From Bacteroidales bacterium UBA1181 (GTDB lineage Bacteria > Bacteroidota > Bacteroidia > Bacteroidales > Paludibacteraceae), in assembly GCA_002310215.1 (NCBI GenBank), contig DBYR01000006.1:62001-126000 (forward strand): a DNA stretch of 64,000 nucleotides. The letters run 5' to 3'. This document shows positions 16,055-25,195 of this stretch, one piece after another. Each line of letters opens with the position of its first letter. Positions within the stretch are counted from its first letter, which is position 1. Both the position numbers and the translations under genes were made by a program. A model generated the notes under the pieces. The model saw nothing but the letters and a program-made list of their open reading frames with translations. It made no database searches and was not told the origin of the DNA.

Positions 16055-17109
16055 TTCTTTTTGAATTTTTCAATATCCGTTGTCAGGGAGAGGGTAAAAG
16101 CATTCGCCGCAGGAGCATACATGGAATAAGCGAGATCCAAAGCGAACGCATAGACCTTTATGCCCGCACCGAACGAGAACCCATTACCGCCTCTCGAATC
16201 CGGCAAGGCGAATTCCCTCTTCCTACGGTGATTGTAAGCGAACTCAACATAAAAACTTTTACTGAACAACACATCCACGCCAAATATCAGATGACGGAAA
16301 AACATATCGCCACCCGATATCTTATAATCATCAGGTTCCTCACCCACCACATTTTTCCTCTTTTCCTGCCGATAGTAATTAAAGTCCCATTCGTTCAAAC
16401 GATCGTAAGTGACAGAAAAGCGGAAAGGAGCATGAGCAAGCCCTTTCGAGAAGCCAAGCTGAAGGTTAAAAGGAAGGCTTTCCCGACGATCCGAATCGTA
16501 ATACTTCACGCACTGCAAGCCATAATTACGGGCAGCGACACCCACTGAGAACTGTTTCTTCGGATTGTAATAATTAAAACCGACATCCACAGCGAAACCA
16601 AAGCTGCTGTAATCCTCGATATGGGAATAAATTGGTTTAATGGCCACACCCAGTTTCATGTTTGATCCGAGGTACCTCGCGTAAGCCATGTCGAGGCAAA
16701 AGTCACCCGCACTGAACTCATCCGTGGGTTGTCCGAACTCGTCATAGCCCTGCAACTCGCCATATCCCATAAAAGAGACCCCCACACCGAAGAAATTCAG
16801 GCTGTCATGGGTATACGCATAGGATACGGATGCGGCGTTCACATCGTCGATATAATTCAGATACGTGACTGACAACTTGTTATGCACATCGGCAGATAAC
16901 AAAGCAGGATTAACCCTTAACATATTCACATCTGAAGCCTGCAAGGAGACGTTCTCGCCTCCCAAGCCCGCCAATTTGGCGTCATACGGCAGACTGAGAA
17001 AATGGTACGCATCCTTCCCCGCCTCGGCGTTCGCCACGAGAGGCAGCAAAACAAACGAAAAGAGGAGCGCCACGATCCTCGTTGCCAATCTATTATTATT
17101 TCCCGTCAT
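16051..17109 (-). CDS. porQ: Type IX secretion system protein PorQ
   Basis: 352 residues with a signal peptide (ALLFSFVLLPLVANA) and a FadL/PorV-like outer-membrane beta-barrel. Family signatures: YHFLSLPYDAKLAGLGG near the start of the mature protein, NPALLS near residue 70, and a C-terminal ALDLAYSMYAPAANAFTLSLTTD strand region. In Porphyromonas gingivalis PorQ belongs to the attachment complex (with PorU, PorV and PorZ) that processes T9SS cargo and links it to the surface. It is followed without a gap by cmk, a neighbourhood I recall from other Bacteroidota. An NtrY-like kinase lies 42 bases upstream on the same strand. Its presence means the T9SS-type C-termini in this window can have a working secretion route. 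Confidence 0.9.
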   Translation of the reverse strand: MTGNNNRLATRIVALLFSFVLLPLVANAEAGKDAYHFLSLPYDAKLAGLGGENVSLQASDVNMLRVNPALLSADVHNKLSVTYLNYIDDVNAASVSYAYTHDSLNFFGVGVSFMGYGELQGYDEFGQPTDEFSAGDFCLDMAYARYLGSNMKLGVAIKPIYSHIEDYSSFGFAVDVGFNYYNPKKQFSVGVAARNYGLQCVKYYDSDRRESLPFNLQLGFSKGLAHAPFRFSVTYDRLNEWDFNYYRQEKRKNVVGEEPDDYKISGGDMFFRHLIFGVDVLFSKSFYVEFAYNHRRKREFALPDSRGGNGFSFGAGIKVYAFALDLAYSMYAPAANAFTLSLTTDIEKFKKK

Positions 17110-17151
17110 ATAATTCTATTTCGGGTTCAAATATAAGCATTTTTTAGCAAC

Positions 17152-20100
17152 CTAAGCATCCTTACACAAAGGAATTTTTATATAGAATGTTGTGCCCACA
17201 TCCAACTCGGACTGGAAGGAAATCTCGCCGTGCGCCGCATCGAGCACACTTTTCACGATGGCCATGCCCAACCCCATGCCGCTGGTCTTCGTGGTGAAGT
17301 TAGGGATGAACATCTTCTGTCGGGCCTCCTCCGACACTCCACAGCCATTGTCCTCGATGGATATCATGGCGAAACCATCCTTTTCTTCGAAGGCCACATT
17401 CACTGCGCCGAACGTCTCCTCCGGAATAGATTGTATCGCATTGTTGAACAGATTGGAGAACATCTGGAGGGATTGTTTCTCGTCCATCATCACATAGGAA
17501 TGTTCGAAGCCGTTCTTCTCCAAAGAGAAGACAACCCCGTCCTCATTGTTCTCGAACAAGGAAATCGCCTGCTCCAATTTCTGTAAGATATCAATTTTTT
17601 CCAAATTGGATTCCGAAGCCTTGGCAAAGGAAGAGAAGGAGGTGGCTATATCCGCCAACGTATCGATCTGCTCAATCAAGATAGTGCTGGCTTTCTCGAA
17701 ATAAGCGTCGAAATCAGGTGAGTTCATATTCTTCTTCCGTTGACACTGCTGCACGCAGAGTTTCATAGGCGTCAACGGGTTCTTTACCTCATGGGCAATC
17801 CGCCGCGCCATATCCCGCCATGCGAAGTCACGCTCAGACTCCACCAGTTTCTTCGCGCTCTCCTCCAACTGTCCCACCATTTTGTTGTACTGTCGCACCA
17901 AGTCACCCAACTCATCCTTGGATTCGTATCGAATCTCAGTATTCTCACCCGTCAGGCTCACCTCCGCGATTCGTTCAGCCAACAGAGACAACGGCTTCAC
18001 CGTCCTACGGTTAAGCAACCAGATAACGATGATAGAGAAAACCATCACGAAGAGGTAGATATCCACGATAACCACCATGATGTTGAACAGTTGGGTCTTC
18101 ACATGGTAATAGTTCCAGATGGAGATCAACTTCAAATATCCGACGCACTCATTCCTGTTATTATATACCGGCACATAATTGGAGTAGCAGTCCATGCGCC
18201 CGTACTTCTCCAACACGTACAGATCCTGCAATTGCCCGAACTTCATCCTCGGGTTCATCAATATCGTACGCATCTTGTCCCGCGGCGTGACGACAGGTCT
18301 GGAGCAAGAGAAAAGCTTACCCTCCGTATCATAGAGGAAAACATCCATTTGGTAGAAGTCCGAAACGTTCCTCACATATTCGTCGATCTCCTTCTGATGG
18401 GAAGAAAGATCCGTGGAAAAACCGATCACACTCTGCAGGTTGTGCTGGGCAACATAAGACTTGTCCCGCATATCCGTATGATGGGTCTTTTCATACTGTC
18501 TGGAGAAGAACGGGAAGGTGACGGCCGACAAGAAAAAGAACGACGCCACCATAGGGAAAATGAAGATAGTCTGCATCGTGGCGACAAAGGAACGTTTACC
18601 CTCCTTTTTTTTCCTCCTGACAATATTATAGAAGAAATAGCACAATGATATGAACAAATAAATGGAGAAGAGGAAGGTGACGAAAATCACATAGACATAG
18701 CTCTGTCTGTCCGGCACACTCGTAACGGCAAAGATATCACCCTCCTTCAGATAGTAGATGTAATGAGTGTAGCCATTCCCGCGCATCGTGAAATTGGGTT
18801 CCTCCCCATCGGACACATACGGGCGAGGGAGCCAATTCGAATTGGCAGGATAGCGGAAAATACCATCAGAGTAGCACAACGCCGACCCACAGTATTTAGC
18901 CATGGAATAGCCCACACCTATCTCCTTCTTGTTACGGCGAGGAACGGAAAGCCCATGGATTTCCCGGGACAACCTCGGGTATAATTTCACGTACAACGTA
19001 CGATCTCCCATGGTCAATATGCCGAGGAAAGAGATTGAAAAGGCCTCGTCCGCGCAAGCATAGAAATGTGAATCCTTTCCCAACCTGCGGAAAGAGTGCT
19101 TCACCTCGTCGAACGAGGCATAATCCACAGATCCGAGTCCAGCTCTCCAAAGGCTTAATTTTTCACTGCTATCCACCACTTGTATCCGTATGTTGTACGA
19201 CTCCTTGAAAACCCGCAAATAGGTGTCCGTCAAGTGAGACAAGCAGAGAGAATCACGGGAATCCCCTCCCTCAATGACAACGCGGGACAAGGCTGTGTCT
19301 GAGGCTATATACGGGTCGTAATCCTTCAACACGATTTCCGCGATAGGGTCCTCACGCACGCAATTGTTCATCGCGACATCCTTGGCCATCTTGCCATACT
19401 CGGAGACACACTTCCGCTCACTGTGCCAATAGGCGAGGATGACGATGAAGTTCACCAATAAAAACGACGTGATGACCGTCTTCACGAACATATTCATCCG
19501 TAGGAACACATCGCCCATCTCCACGTAAAGAATCACGAACGAAGCGAACAAGAACAGACATCCGTCTCTCCACGACAAGAAATAGGAGAACAACGCCGCG
19601 CAGACAACCGTCAGCAAAAGGTGGGCCACCAATATATAGCGGATATTGGAGCGCACCGCATACATCACCCGGTATTTGTCCACACACTCATACAGCAGAA
19701 ATGCCCACAGCAACATCAAAAGGATGGAGCATATAGACATCCTATTCACCTCTTGTATGGACGAAATCGCCAGGTTCACATTGGAGTCGTATACAAGGCT
19801 AAGGATATATCCGTATAGTGCGGAGAAAGCTACAAAGACAAAGAACTTGAGGAATAGGATGGAGAAGAACGTTTTGACACGGCTCTCCCCTTTCACCACA
19901 TTCACCGGCAGCGAGAGATTACGTCTCAACAGCATGAGAAATCCACCAAAAAACAAAGCATAGACGAACAGGTGATCCGCAGACGGGGCCAAGACGGACG
20001 AATATGAGAGCGTGCCTGAGAAACGATGGAACAACACCTGTGGAAGATGGAACGTCGACGCAACGCAGAGCATGCCGCCAAAGAACAAACAGATCCCCAC

Positions 20101-20898
20101 CCATACGGACAAACGCATCCTTGAACTTTTAAGCTCGCTCCACCGCAATAGTTTATCCGCGAAATAGAAGAGGATCCCGACACCGACAGCCCAAAAGAAA
20201 ACTGAGATGGCGAACAAAAAGTAGTTTCCCTCGTACAACGGCGTACGCTGAATGGAGAACAAATAACTCCCCGAGCCAGAATATATGGGAGAGAAACCAT
20301 CCTGCTGCACCTCGGATATAATCACACTCCCCGGCAGGTCGAACGATTTAGCGAACGAATTCCAATTGCTGTTCTGCCGCTGCGAATAGCTCTCCTTGAT
20401 CTTTATCAGCGCAACACAACGATACTCTCGGAAGAAGGTCTGCATGGCGACCATGCATATATTGTCGGAACGCACAAAGACACTTTTCTCCAAGTCGAAG
20501 TCGATGTCCAACTGTACGCCCACGGCATCACGGCTCCAAAATATCAGGGAGTCACCCTTATAGACATGGAAATCAACCTCATTCTTCTCCGACTCGTCAT
20601 ACAACGACTCATCCAGATAGACCTCCGAGAGCTGCCCCTCCGCAATCTTTTCGCGGATATGCTCCATCCACGCTTTCGAGAAATTCTCCTTCGCATAAAG
20701 GGTACGCTGGAAAGACTCCACATCCACACTCTTGACGGATTCTCTGAAATAAAGTATCTGGGTGAAAACCCCGAAAATGAAGCATAACAAAGAGAGGGCG
20801 AAGGAAATCGTCAAACGACGCCTTTCCTTTGTCGACAACAAAATTCCTATTCCTCTTTTAACGGCTCCGCACGGAGATGTCAAGAATGTTGGACTCAT
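17152..20898 (-). CDS. Large multi-pass NtrY-like sensor histidine kinase
   Basis: 1,248 residues from the ATG at 20898 (a GTG two codons upstream is possible). First membrane helix ~33-53, an extracytoplasmic region, then about eight closely spaced helices (~215-500), a second extracytoplasmic region, further helices, a third sensor stretch, a last helix, HAMP (~970-1025) and the kinase core. The H-box RRIAHEVKNPLTPMKL is the NtrY type, followed by N-box NLFNNAIQSIP, G1 DNGCGV, F-box FTTKTSGMGLG and a closing GTTFYIKIP. It should autophosphorylate on the H-box His and pass phosphate to a response regulator; none is encoded nearby. First gene of the operon containing porQ, so it may sense envelope or secretion state; this is inference only. 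Confidence 0.9.
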   Translation of the reverse strand: MSPTFLTSPCGAVKRGIGILLSTKERRRLTISFALSLLCFIFGVFTQILYFRESVKSVDVESFQRTLYAKENFSKAWMEHIREKIAEGQLSEVYLDESLYDESEKNEVDFHVYKGDSLIFWSRDAVGVQLDIDFDLEKSVFVRSDNICMVAMQTFFREYRCVALIKIKESYSQRQNSNWNSFAKSFDLPGSVIISEVQQDGFSPIYSGSGSYLFSIQRTPLYEGNYFLFAISVFFWAVGVGILFYFADKLLRWSELKSSRMRLSVWVGICLFFGGMLCVASTFHLPQVLFHRFSGTLSYSSVLAPSADHLFVYALFFGGFLMLLRRNLSLPVNVVKGESRVKTFFSILFLKFFVFVAFSALYGYILSLVYDSNVNLAISSIQEVNRMSICSILLMLLWAFLLYECVDKYRVMYAVRSNIRYILVAHLLLTVVCAALFSYFLSWRDGCLFLFASFVILYVEMGDVFLRMNMFVKTVITSFLLVNFIVILAYWHSERKCVSEYGKMAKDVAMNNCVREDPIAEIVLKDYDPYIASDTALSRVVIEGGDSRDSLCLSHLTDTYLRVFKESYNIRIQVVDSSEKLSLWRAGLGSVDYASFDEVKHSFRRLGKDSHFYACADEAFSISFLGILTMGDRTLYVKLYPRLSREIHGLSVPRRNKKEIGVGYSMAKYCGSALCYSDGIFRYPANSNWLPRPYVSDGEEPNFTMRGNGYTHYIYYLKEGDIFAVTSVPDRQSYVYVIFVTFLFSIYLFISLCYFFYNIVRRKKKEGKRSFVATMQTIFIFPMVASFFFLSAVTFPFFSRQYEKTHHTDMRDKSYVAQHNLQSVIGFSTDLSSHQKEIDEYVRNVSDFYQMDVFLYDTEGKLFSCSRPVVTPRDKMRTILMNPRMKFGQLQDLYVLEKYGRMDCYSNYVPVYNNRNECVGYLKLISIWNYYHVKTQLFNIMVVIVDIYLFVMVFSIIVIWLLNRRTVKPLSLLAERIAEVSLTGENTEIRYESKDELGDLVRQYNKMVGQLEESAKKLVESERDFAWRDMARRIAHEVKNPLTPMKLCVQQCQRKKNMNSPDFDAYFEKASTILIEQIDTLADIATSFSSFAKASESNLEKIDILQKLEQAISLFENNEDGVVFSLEKNGFEHSYVMMDEKQSLQMFSNLFNNAIQSIPEETFGAVNVAFEEKDGFAMISIEDNGCGVSEEARQKMFIPNFTTKTSGMGLGMAIVKSVLDAAHGEISFQSELDVGTTFYIKIPLCKDA

Positions 20899-20946
20899 CA
20901 CCACATTACACTGGCATGAAAAATCTATGGGTCAACCAGCTCAAGG

Positions 20947-20954
20947 CAAATATA
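20947..20954 (-). promoter_or_regulatory. Promoter -7 box of the kinase-porQ operon
   Basis: Minus-strand TATATTTG, a full match to TAnnTTTG, 48 bases before the chosen ATG. No well-spaced TTTG -33 box. It is in the only gap before the operon. Confidence 0.6.
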
Positions 20955-21026
20955 AGCAATTTTTTTCTTTCTCTTTTTAATTTTTCTACAAAAAATATAA
21001 ATTTATTACAATTGTTCAAAGCAAAT

Positions 21027-22124
21027 TCATGGTAGACATTCCACAGTGAAAGCACCACTTGCCTTGCTCATCAAATACGCGTCCGCCACCACAAGTGCCG
21101 CCATAGCGTCCACAATCGGCACCGCGCGAGGCAAGACGCAGGCATCATGTCTTCCCCTCGCCTTATAAGTGACGGCACGGCCTTCCGTATCGACCGATTC
21201 CTGGTCTTTCAACAACGTAGGAACAGGTTTAAAGGCCACTCTGAAATAGATGTCCTCCCCGTTGCTGATGCCACCTTGTACACCTCCAGAATGGTTGGTA
21301 CGAGTACCGATGGAACCATCCGGCTTACATTCAAAGATATCGTTCAGCTCCGAGCCTCTTTTCGTGACACCATCAAAGCCGCAACCATAATCAAAACCCT
21401 TCACCGCATTGATGGAGAGCATAGCGCCCGCCAGCTTCGCATGCAGTTTCCCAAATTGTGGTTCACCCAAACCAACAGGACATCCTTTTATCACGCAAGA
21501 GATGATGCCCCCCACGGTATCCCCTTCCGCCTTCACACGGAGGATCTCCTGCGCCATACGTTCGGCGGTCTGCGCATCAGGGCAACGGACCGCATTGGAC
21601 TCGATGGCTTCAAGGTCTAACGACTGATAAGGAAGATGGAGGGCGATGTCCCCCACCTGGGAGGTATACGCATAGACACGCACACCGATCCGTCGCAGCA
21701 AAAGTTTGGCGAACGCACCTCCAGCCACCTGAGCGATGGTAGTACGGGCGGAAGCCCTTCCACCACCCGCATAGTCACGGATGCCGTACTTCTTCATGTA
21801 GGTATAATCCGCATGGGAAGGTCTGAAGATATCCTTCAACTCGGAATAATCGCCCGAGCGTTGGTTCTCGTTGCGCACCTCGAAAGCGATCGGTGTACCC
21901 GTCGATTTGCCTTCAAACACGCCCGAGAGAATCTCCACACGATCATCCTCCGCACGCGCCGTCGTCAAGGCGGATTGTCCCGGGCGACGCCTATTCAGCT
22001 CAGACTGAATGAACTCCACGTCCACATCGATGCCAGCCGGGAAACCGTCCAACACGCCCCCGATGGCGACACCATGGGACTCTCCGAAGGTAGTCAGTCT
22101 CAATATGTCTCCGAAAGTATTCAT
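21027..22124 (-). CDS. aroC: Chorismate synthase
   Basis: 365 residues from the ATG at 22124; an in-frame GTG two codons upstream is less likely. Converts EPSP to chorismate, last step of the shikimate pathway, using reduced FMN. Signatures: FGESHG near residue 13, GVLDGFPAG, RRRPGQS near residue 46, GGRASAR near residue 121, NHSGGVQGGISNG, and RGRHDACVLPRAVPI near the end. It follows slyD after 9 bases on the same strand, so it is likely co-transcribed. Confidence 0.97.
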   Translation of the reverse strand: MNTFGDILRLTTFGESHGVAIGGVLDGFPAGIDVDVEFIQSELNRRRPGQSALTTARAEDDRVEILSGVFEGKSTGTPIAFEVRNENQRSGDYSELKDIFRPSHADYTYMKKYGIRDYAGGGRASARTTIAQVAGGAFAKLLLRRIGVRVYAYTSQVGDIALHLPYQSLDLEAIESNAVRCPDAQTAERMAQEILRVKAEGDTVGGIISCVIKGCPVGLGEPQFGKLHAKLAGAMLSINAVKGFDYGCGFDGVTKRGSELNDIFECKPDGSIGTRTNHSGGVQGGISNGEDIYFRVAFKPVPTLLKDQESVDTEGRAVTYKARGRHDACVLPRAVPIVDAMAALVVADAYLMSKASGAFTVECLP

Positions 22125-22133
22125 TTCCACAGA

Positions 22134-22721
22134 TTAATGACAGCAGTGTCCTTCTCCACATCCGCCGCCGCAATCGCCAGCGGAGTCTCCACCACAACCG
22201 CCACAGCTACCGCATCCACCGCCACAACGAGGATTCAAGACCACAGCGATTTCCTCCTCCGTAGCATCACGGAGCTCCAACACCTTACCTTTGAAGTTCA
22301 GGTTTTCTCCAGCCAACGGATGGTTGAAGTCCACCTTCACCTTATCCTTACCTATTTTGAGGACGATACCATTGATATGCTGTCCGTCCGCATTGATCAT
22401 CTCCACAATCTTACCCTCCTGCACATGTTCGTCATCGAACACCCCGTCGCCGTTGTAGAAAATCGTACGGTCAAGGTCAACGACCATAGCCTCGGAATAG
22501 TCGCCGTAAGCATCGCCAGACGGAATGGTGAAGTCGAATGTGTCACCCAACTTCAGTCCGCGGAGATTCTCCTCGAACTTCTCCAACATCATGCCCAATC
22601 CACAAGTGAATTTCAAAGGAGCCTCAGCAGGCGCAGTCTCCCACAATTCAGGTTTTCCGTCCTCTCCCTCCACATACAGTTCGTAAGAGACGGCCACAAA
22701 TTTTCTATCTTCAATTACCAT
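22134..22721 (-). CDS. slyD: SlyD-type FKBP peptidyl-prolyl isomerase
   Basis: 195 residues. The N-terminal ~70 residues plus a later strand form the FKBP fold, with the inserted insert-in-flap domain at roughly 70-120. NHPLAGENLNFKGKV near residue 132 is the classic SlyD-family motif. The C-terminal ~30 residues are almost only Gly, Cys and His (GGGCGSCGGCGG, GHCCH), a metal-binding tail as in SlyD used for nickel or other transition metals. Cytoplasmic folding helper and possible metal chaperone. 50 bases after the barrel gene and 9 before aroC. Confidence 0.92.
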   Translation of the reverse strand: MVIEDRKFVAVSYELYVEGEDGKPELWETAPAEAPLKFTCGLGMMLEKFEENLRGLKLGDTFDFTIPSGDAYGDYSEAMVVDLDRTIFYNGDGVFDDEHVQEGKIVEMINADGQHINGIVLKIGKDKVKVDFNHPLAGENLNFKGKVLELRDATEEEIAVVLNPRCGGGCGSCGGCGGDSAGDCGGGCGEGHCCH

Positions 22722-22771
22722 AAAAATATTTATTAGATGAATTAACCACCCATAGGATGGGAATCCTAAAT

Positions 22772-23974
22772 TTAATCGATACGAAGTTCCTCCTTATCCT
22801 CCTTCTTGAAGGAGATGCGTTCGAACGGATTCTTGATGCGTGAGCCGAAGTCAGGCATAGCCCAGCCGAAGCCAGCGTTGAAGCACTCCACGTGGAGGAG
22901 ATGCGTTTTCAAGTCCGTCACGAAGAAGAGTTTCGGCGTGATATAGAAGCGGGTCACCAGTTTCGTATAGAGGTAACTCTCTATCCTATTATCGTTCTTC
23001 TCGCCCAGTTCATTGTATTTTGGAATCCTAATCTTCGAATAGAAATAGAAACCCGTATGCACACCGACGACCACACGGTCCATCCTCAGCTCATTCGCCA
23101 AGGCCACACCGCCACGGAGTTTGTTGCGGAAGCGGTTCTCGTCAATAAAGTTATAGCGCACGTTGCTCGTCCTTTGGTCACCATTGTAAGCGCCATTGTA
23201 GAAGGCGTCGGTCGAGAGACCCAGACGGTAAGCATTGGTGATCGGCATGTAGGCGCCCGCACAGATATCCGCATTCAAGAAATACTTCTCGTCGCGCTCC
23301 AGCTGGTTCACACCGGCCACTCCATAAGCCTCCAGCGCCAAGATATGCTTCACCCGTTTCGCAGGGTATTTGATAGGCAGAGGCCACACGTTCGGAGTAT
23401 ACTTCGCCCCCAAGAAAACATCCGCATAATACATATTATGTGCTTTGCGCGTGATGTGTCCGTTGTGGTAAGCATCCAAGTTGCCGCCCAAACAGATGCG
23501 CCACTGCGCCAAAGGTCTACCATAACGTTTCGAAAGCGCAAATTCCAAGTTCAAGCCCAAATCCCAGACGCCGAAGACAGGCACAATAGGGTTAAGGGAG
23601 TCTCCTTTGGAGATGAAACCTCCCATACCATTGCCCCACTTCAGGTTCAGTGCGAACCCGTTCTTATGAATGACAGGATAATGGAAATAGACCTTCGCGT
23701 CACCTGCGAAGCGCAAGTATTCAGGTTGGTCGAAATGTTTCCCGCCAATGGCGAAACCGACGGTAGGGAAGTTGTAGGCATATTCCCAATTATGGTTACC
23801 GAGCAAAGGCAATTCCATGCCGACCTCACCCCCCACGAGGTTGCCACCATCGCTAAGATTCCAGCCATAATGACCCTCCGCCTTGGCCCTAAAAATCGTA
23901 TTTTGTTGTGCGTTCAAGCTTTGTACACCGAAGAATCCCAACAGGGTCAAAGCCAATAAAAGCCTGTTAATCAT
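22772..23974 (-). CDS. Outer-membrane beta-barrel, PagL-like acyloxyacyl hydrolase family
   Basis: 400 residues from the ATG at 23974, which directly precedes a signal peptide (RLLLALTLLGFFGVQSLNAQ). The rest is beta-strand-rich with aromatic strand ends. It resembles the Bacteroidota acyloxyacyl hydrolase (lipid A 3-O-deacylase, PagL-like) family: YPVIHKNGFALNLKWGNGMG near the middle and, near the C-terminus, LKTHLLHVECFNAGFGW, where the His and Glu could be part of the PagL-type active site. I recall KTHL-x(n)-GIGY as a hallmark here. Substrate would be lipid A at the outer membrane. Enzyme activity is inference. A possible -7 box (TAATTTTG) lies at 24005-24012. Confidence 0.6.
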   Translation of the reverse strand: MINRLLLALTLLGFFGVQSLNAQQNTIFRAKAEGHYGWNLSDGGNLVGGEVGMELPLLGNHNWEYAYNFPTVGFAIGGKHFDQPEYLRFAGDAKVYFHYPVIHKNGFALNLKWGNGMGGFISKGDSLNPIVPVFGVWDLGLNLEFALSKRYGRPLAQWRICLGGNLDAYHNGHITRKAHNMYYADVFLGAKYTPNVWPLPIKYPAKRVKHILALEAYGVAGVNQLERDEKYFLNADICAGAYMPITNAYRLGLSTDAFYNGAYNGDQRTSNVRYNFIDENRFRNKLRGGVALANELRMDRVVVGVHTGFYFYSKIRIPKYNELGEKNDNRIESYLYTKLVTRFYITPKLFFVTDLKTHLLHVECFNAGFGWAMPDFGSRIKNPFERISFKKEDKEELRID

Positions 23975-24035
23975 ATTGATATGTGTGTATATACAGAAAT
24001 CGCACAAAATTAATAAAAAAGTAAACCGTTTCCGC

Positions 24036-24043
24036 TATATTTG
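24036..24043 (+). promoter_or_regulatory. Promoter -7 box that decides the CinA/PncC start
   Basis: TATATTTG, a full match to TAnnTTTG. Transcription should begin near 24050, after the ATG at 24046, so the real start is the next in-frame ATG at 24067. Confidence 0.65.
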
Positions 24044-24066
24044 TAATGCAAAAATCTAAAAAAGAG

Positions 24067-24549
24067 ATGAAAACAGAGAATCTTCCAGCGGTTGAGCTGG
24101 GCGAAGCGCTACGGCGGTCAGGGAAGACGATCGCCACAGCGGAGAGTTGCACGGGCGGCAATATCGCCCACCAGATTACCCTAATTCCAGGCAGTTCGGA
24201 CTATTTCAAAGGATCGGTGGTGTCATACGCCAACGAGGTAAAGATCAATGTTTTAGGAGTAAATCCAAAGGATATAGAGGCATACGGTGCGGTCAGCCAG
24301 GCAGTGGTCGAGCAGATGGCGCGGGGAGCGGTCCGGGTCATCGGGACAGACTATGCGGTCGCCACCTCCGGCGTAGCGGGTCCCGGCGGCGGAAGCGCGG
24401 AGAAACCCGTCGGAACGGTCTGGATGGCGGTGTCGGACGGGAAGAGAACCGAGAGCAGATGCTACCATTTCGGCACCGAGAGGGCAGAAAACATCGAGGA
24501 GGCGACAAAAAATGCAATAATTTTCGCGAAAGAATTTGTCGGGAAATAA
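24067..24549 (+). CDS. pncC: CinA-type nicotinamide-nucleotide amidohydrolase
   Basis: 160 residues from the ATG at 24067; an ATG at 24046 lies within two bases of a promoter -7 box and is unlikely. It matches the stand-alone C-terminal domain of CinA, which deamidates nicotinamide mononucleotide to nicotinate mononucleotide in NAD recycling. Motifs: TAESCTGG with the conserved Ser, PGSSDYFKGSVVSYANEVK, and SGVAGPGGGSAEKPVGTVW. Single-domain length is normal for this family. Divergent from the barrel gene. Confidence 0.9.
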   Translation: MKTENLPAVELGEALRRSGKTIATAESCTGGNIAHQITLIPGSSDYFKGSVVSYANEVKINVLGVNPKDIEAYGAVSQAVVEQMARGAVRVIGTDYAVATSGVAGPGGGSAEKPVGTVWMAVSDGKRTESRCYHFGTERAENIEEATKNAIIFAKEFVGK

Positions 24550-24565
24550 AAAAGTTGTAATTTTG
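24535..24565 (+). promoter_or_regulatory. Promoter of the rpmB-rpmG-DUF4295 operon
   Basis: TTTG at 24535-24538, 19 bases, then TAATTTTG at 24558-24565: both boxes of the Bacteroides consensus at the right spacing. Start of transcription near 24572, giving a leader of about 160 bases before rpmB. Confidence 0.8.
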
Positions 24566-24733
24566 CAAACCGATTGGAAGATGCGAAGATGCAACGCGCT
24601 TACAGTCGCAAAATGATAGCAAATTGGGTTCATTCTATTTGAATTTCTGATAGTTACGCTGCTTTCTGAGAAGAAGGATCAGGATAGGATTTGGCCCCGC
24701 TTTATATGTAATAACTTATTTAGATTAACAGCA

Positions 24734-24967
24734 ATGTCAAGAATTTGTGAAATTACTGGTAAGATGGCGCAGAACGGCAACAACGTTTCCCACTCTAAGA
24801 GGAGAACGAAAAGGCTGTTCAATGTGAACTTGTTCACTAAGAAATTCTACTGGCCAGAGCAAGACTGCACGATCAGTCTGAAGGTGTCAGCCAAAGGACT
24901 TCGTACGATTAACAAGAAGGGACTCAACGCAGCATTGATCGATGCCGCTAAAAAAGGTATTTTGTAA
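24734..24967 (+). CDS. rpmB: 50S ribosomal protein bL28
   Basis: 77 residues. Matches bL28: CEITGKMAQNGNNVSHSKRRTKR at the N-terminus, where CEITGK and the NVSHSxxRTKRxF core are the family signature. First gene of a compact ribosomal operon with rpmG 15 bases downstream. The leader upstream is about 160 bases and might hold regulation. Confidence 0.97.
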   Translation: MSRICEITGKMAQNGNNVSHSKRRTKRLFNVNLFTKKFYWPEQDCTISLKVSAKGLRTINKKGLNAALIDAAKKGIL

Positions 24968-24970
24968 TAA

Positions 24971-24975
24971 GGAGG
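24971..24975 (+). promoter_or_regulatory. Strong Shine-Dalgarno site of rpmG
   Basis: GGAGG 7 bases before the rpmG ATG. Most genes in this window lack a recognisable Shine-Dalgarno site, as is usual in Bacteroidota, so this one stands out. Confidence 0.75.
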
Positions 24976-24982
24976 ACTGAAA

Positions 24983-25171
24983 ATGGCTAAGAAAGGAAAA
25001 GAAAACCGCGTGCAAGTTATTTTGGAGTGCACAGAGATGAAGGATAGCGGAATGCCAGGTACTTCTCGCTACGTTACCACAAAGAACAGGAAGAACACTC
25101 CTGACAGATTGGAGCTCAAGAAATACAACCCAATCTTGAAGAGATACACTATCCACAAAGAAATCAAGTAA
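24983..25171 (+). CDS. rpmG: 50S ribosomal protein bL33
   Basis: 62 residues, the usual length. Matches bL33: VILECTEMK near residue 14, TSRYVTTKNRKNTPDRLELKK and the ending YNPILKRYTIHKEIK. Only one Cys, so this is the zinc-free form. Follows rpmB by 15 bases and is preceded by a consensus Shine-Dalgarno site. Confidence 0.97.
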   Translation: MAKKGKENRVQVILECTEMKDSGMPGTSRYVTTKNRKNTPDRLELKKYNPILKRYTIHKEIK

Positions 25172-25195
25172 TTCATCTTTAATATTATTTGAACT

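Noticed and set aside
24046..24066. Upstream ATG as start of the CinA/PncC gene
   Set aside because: It lies within two bases of a promoter -7 box, so it would not be in the mRNA; the ATG at 24067 fits the family better.
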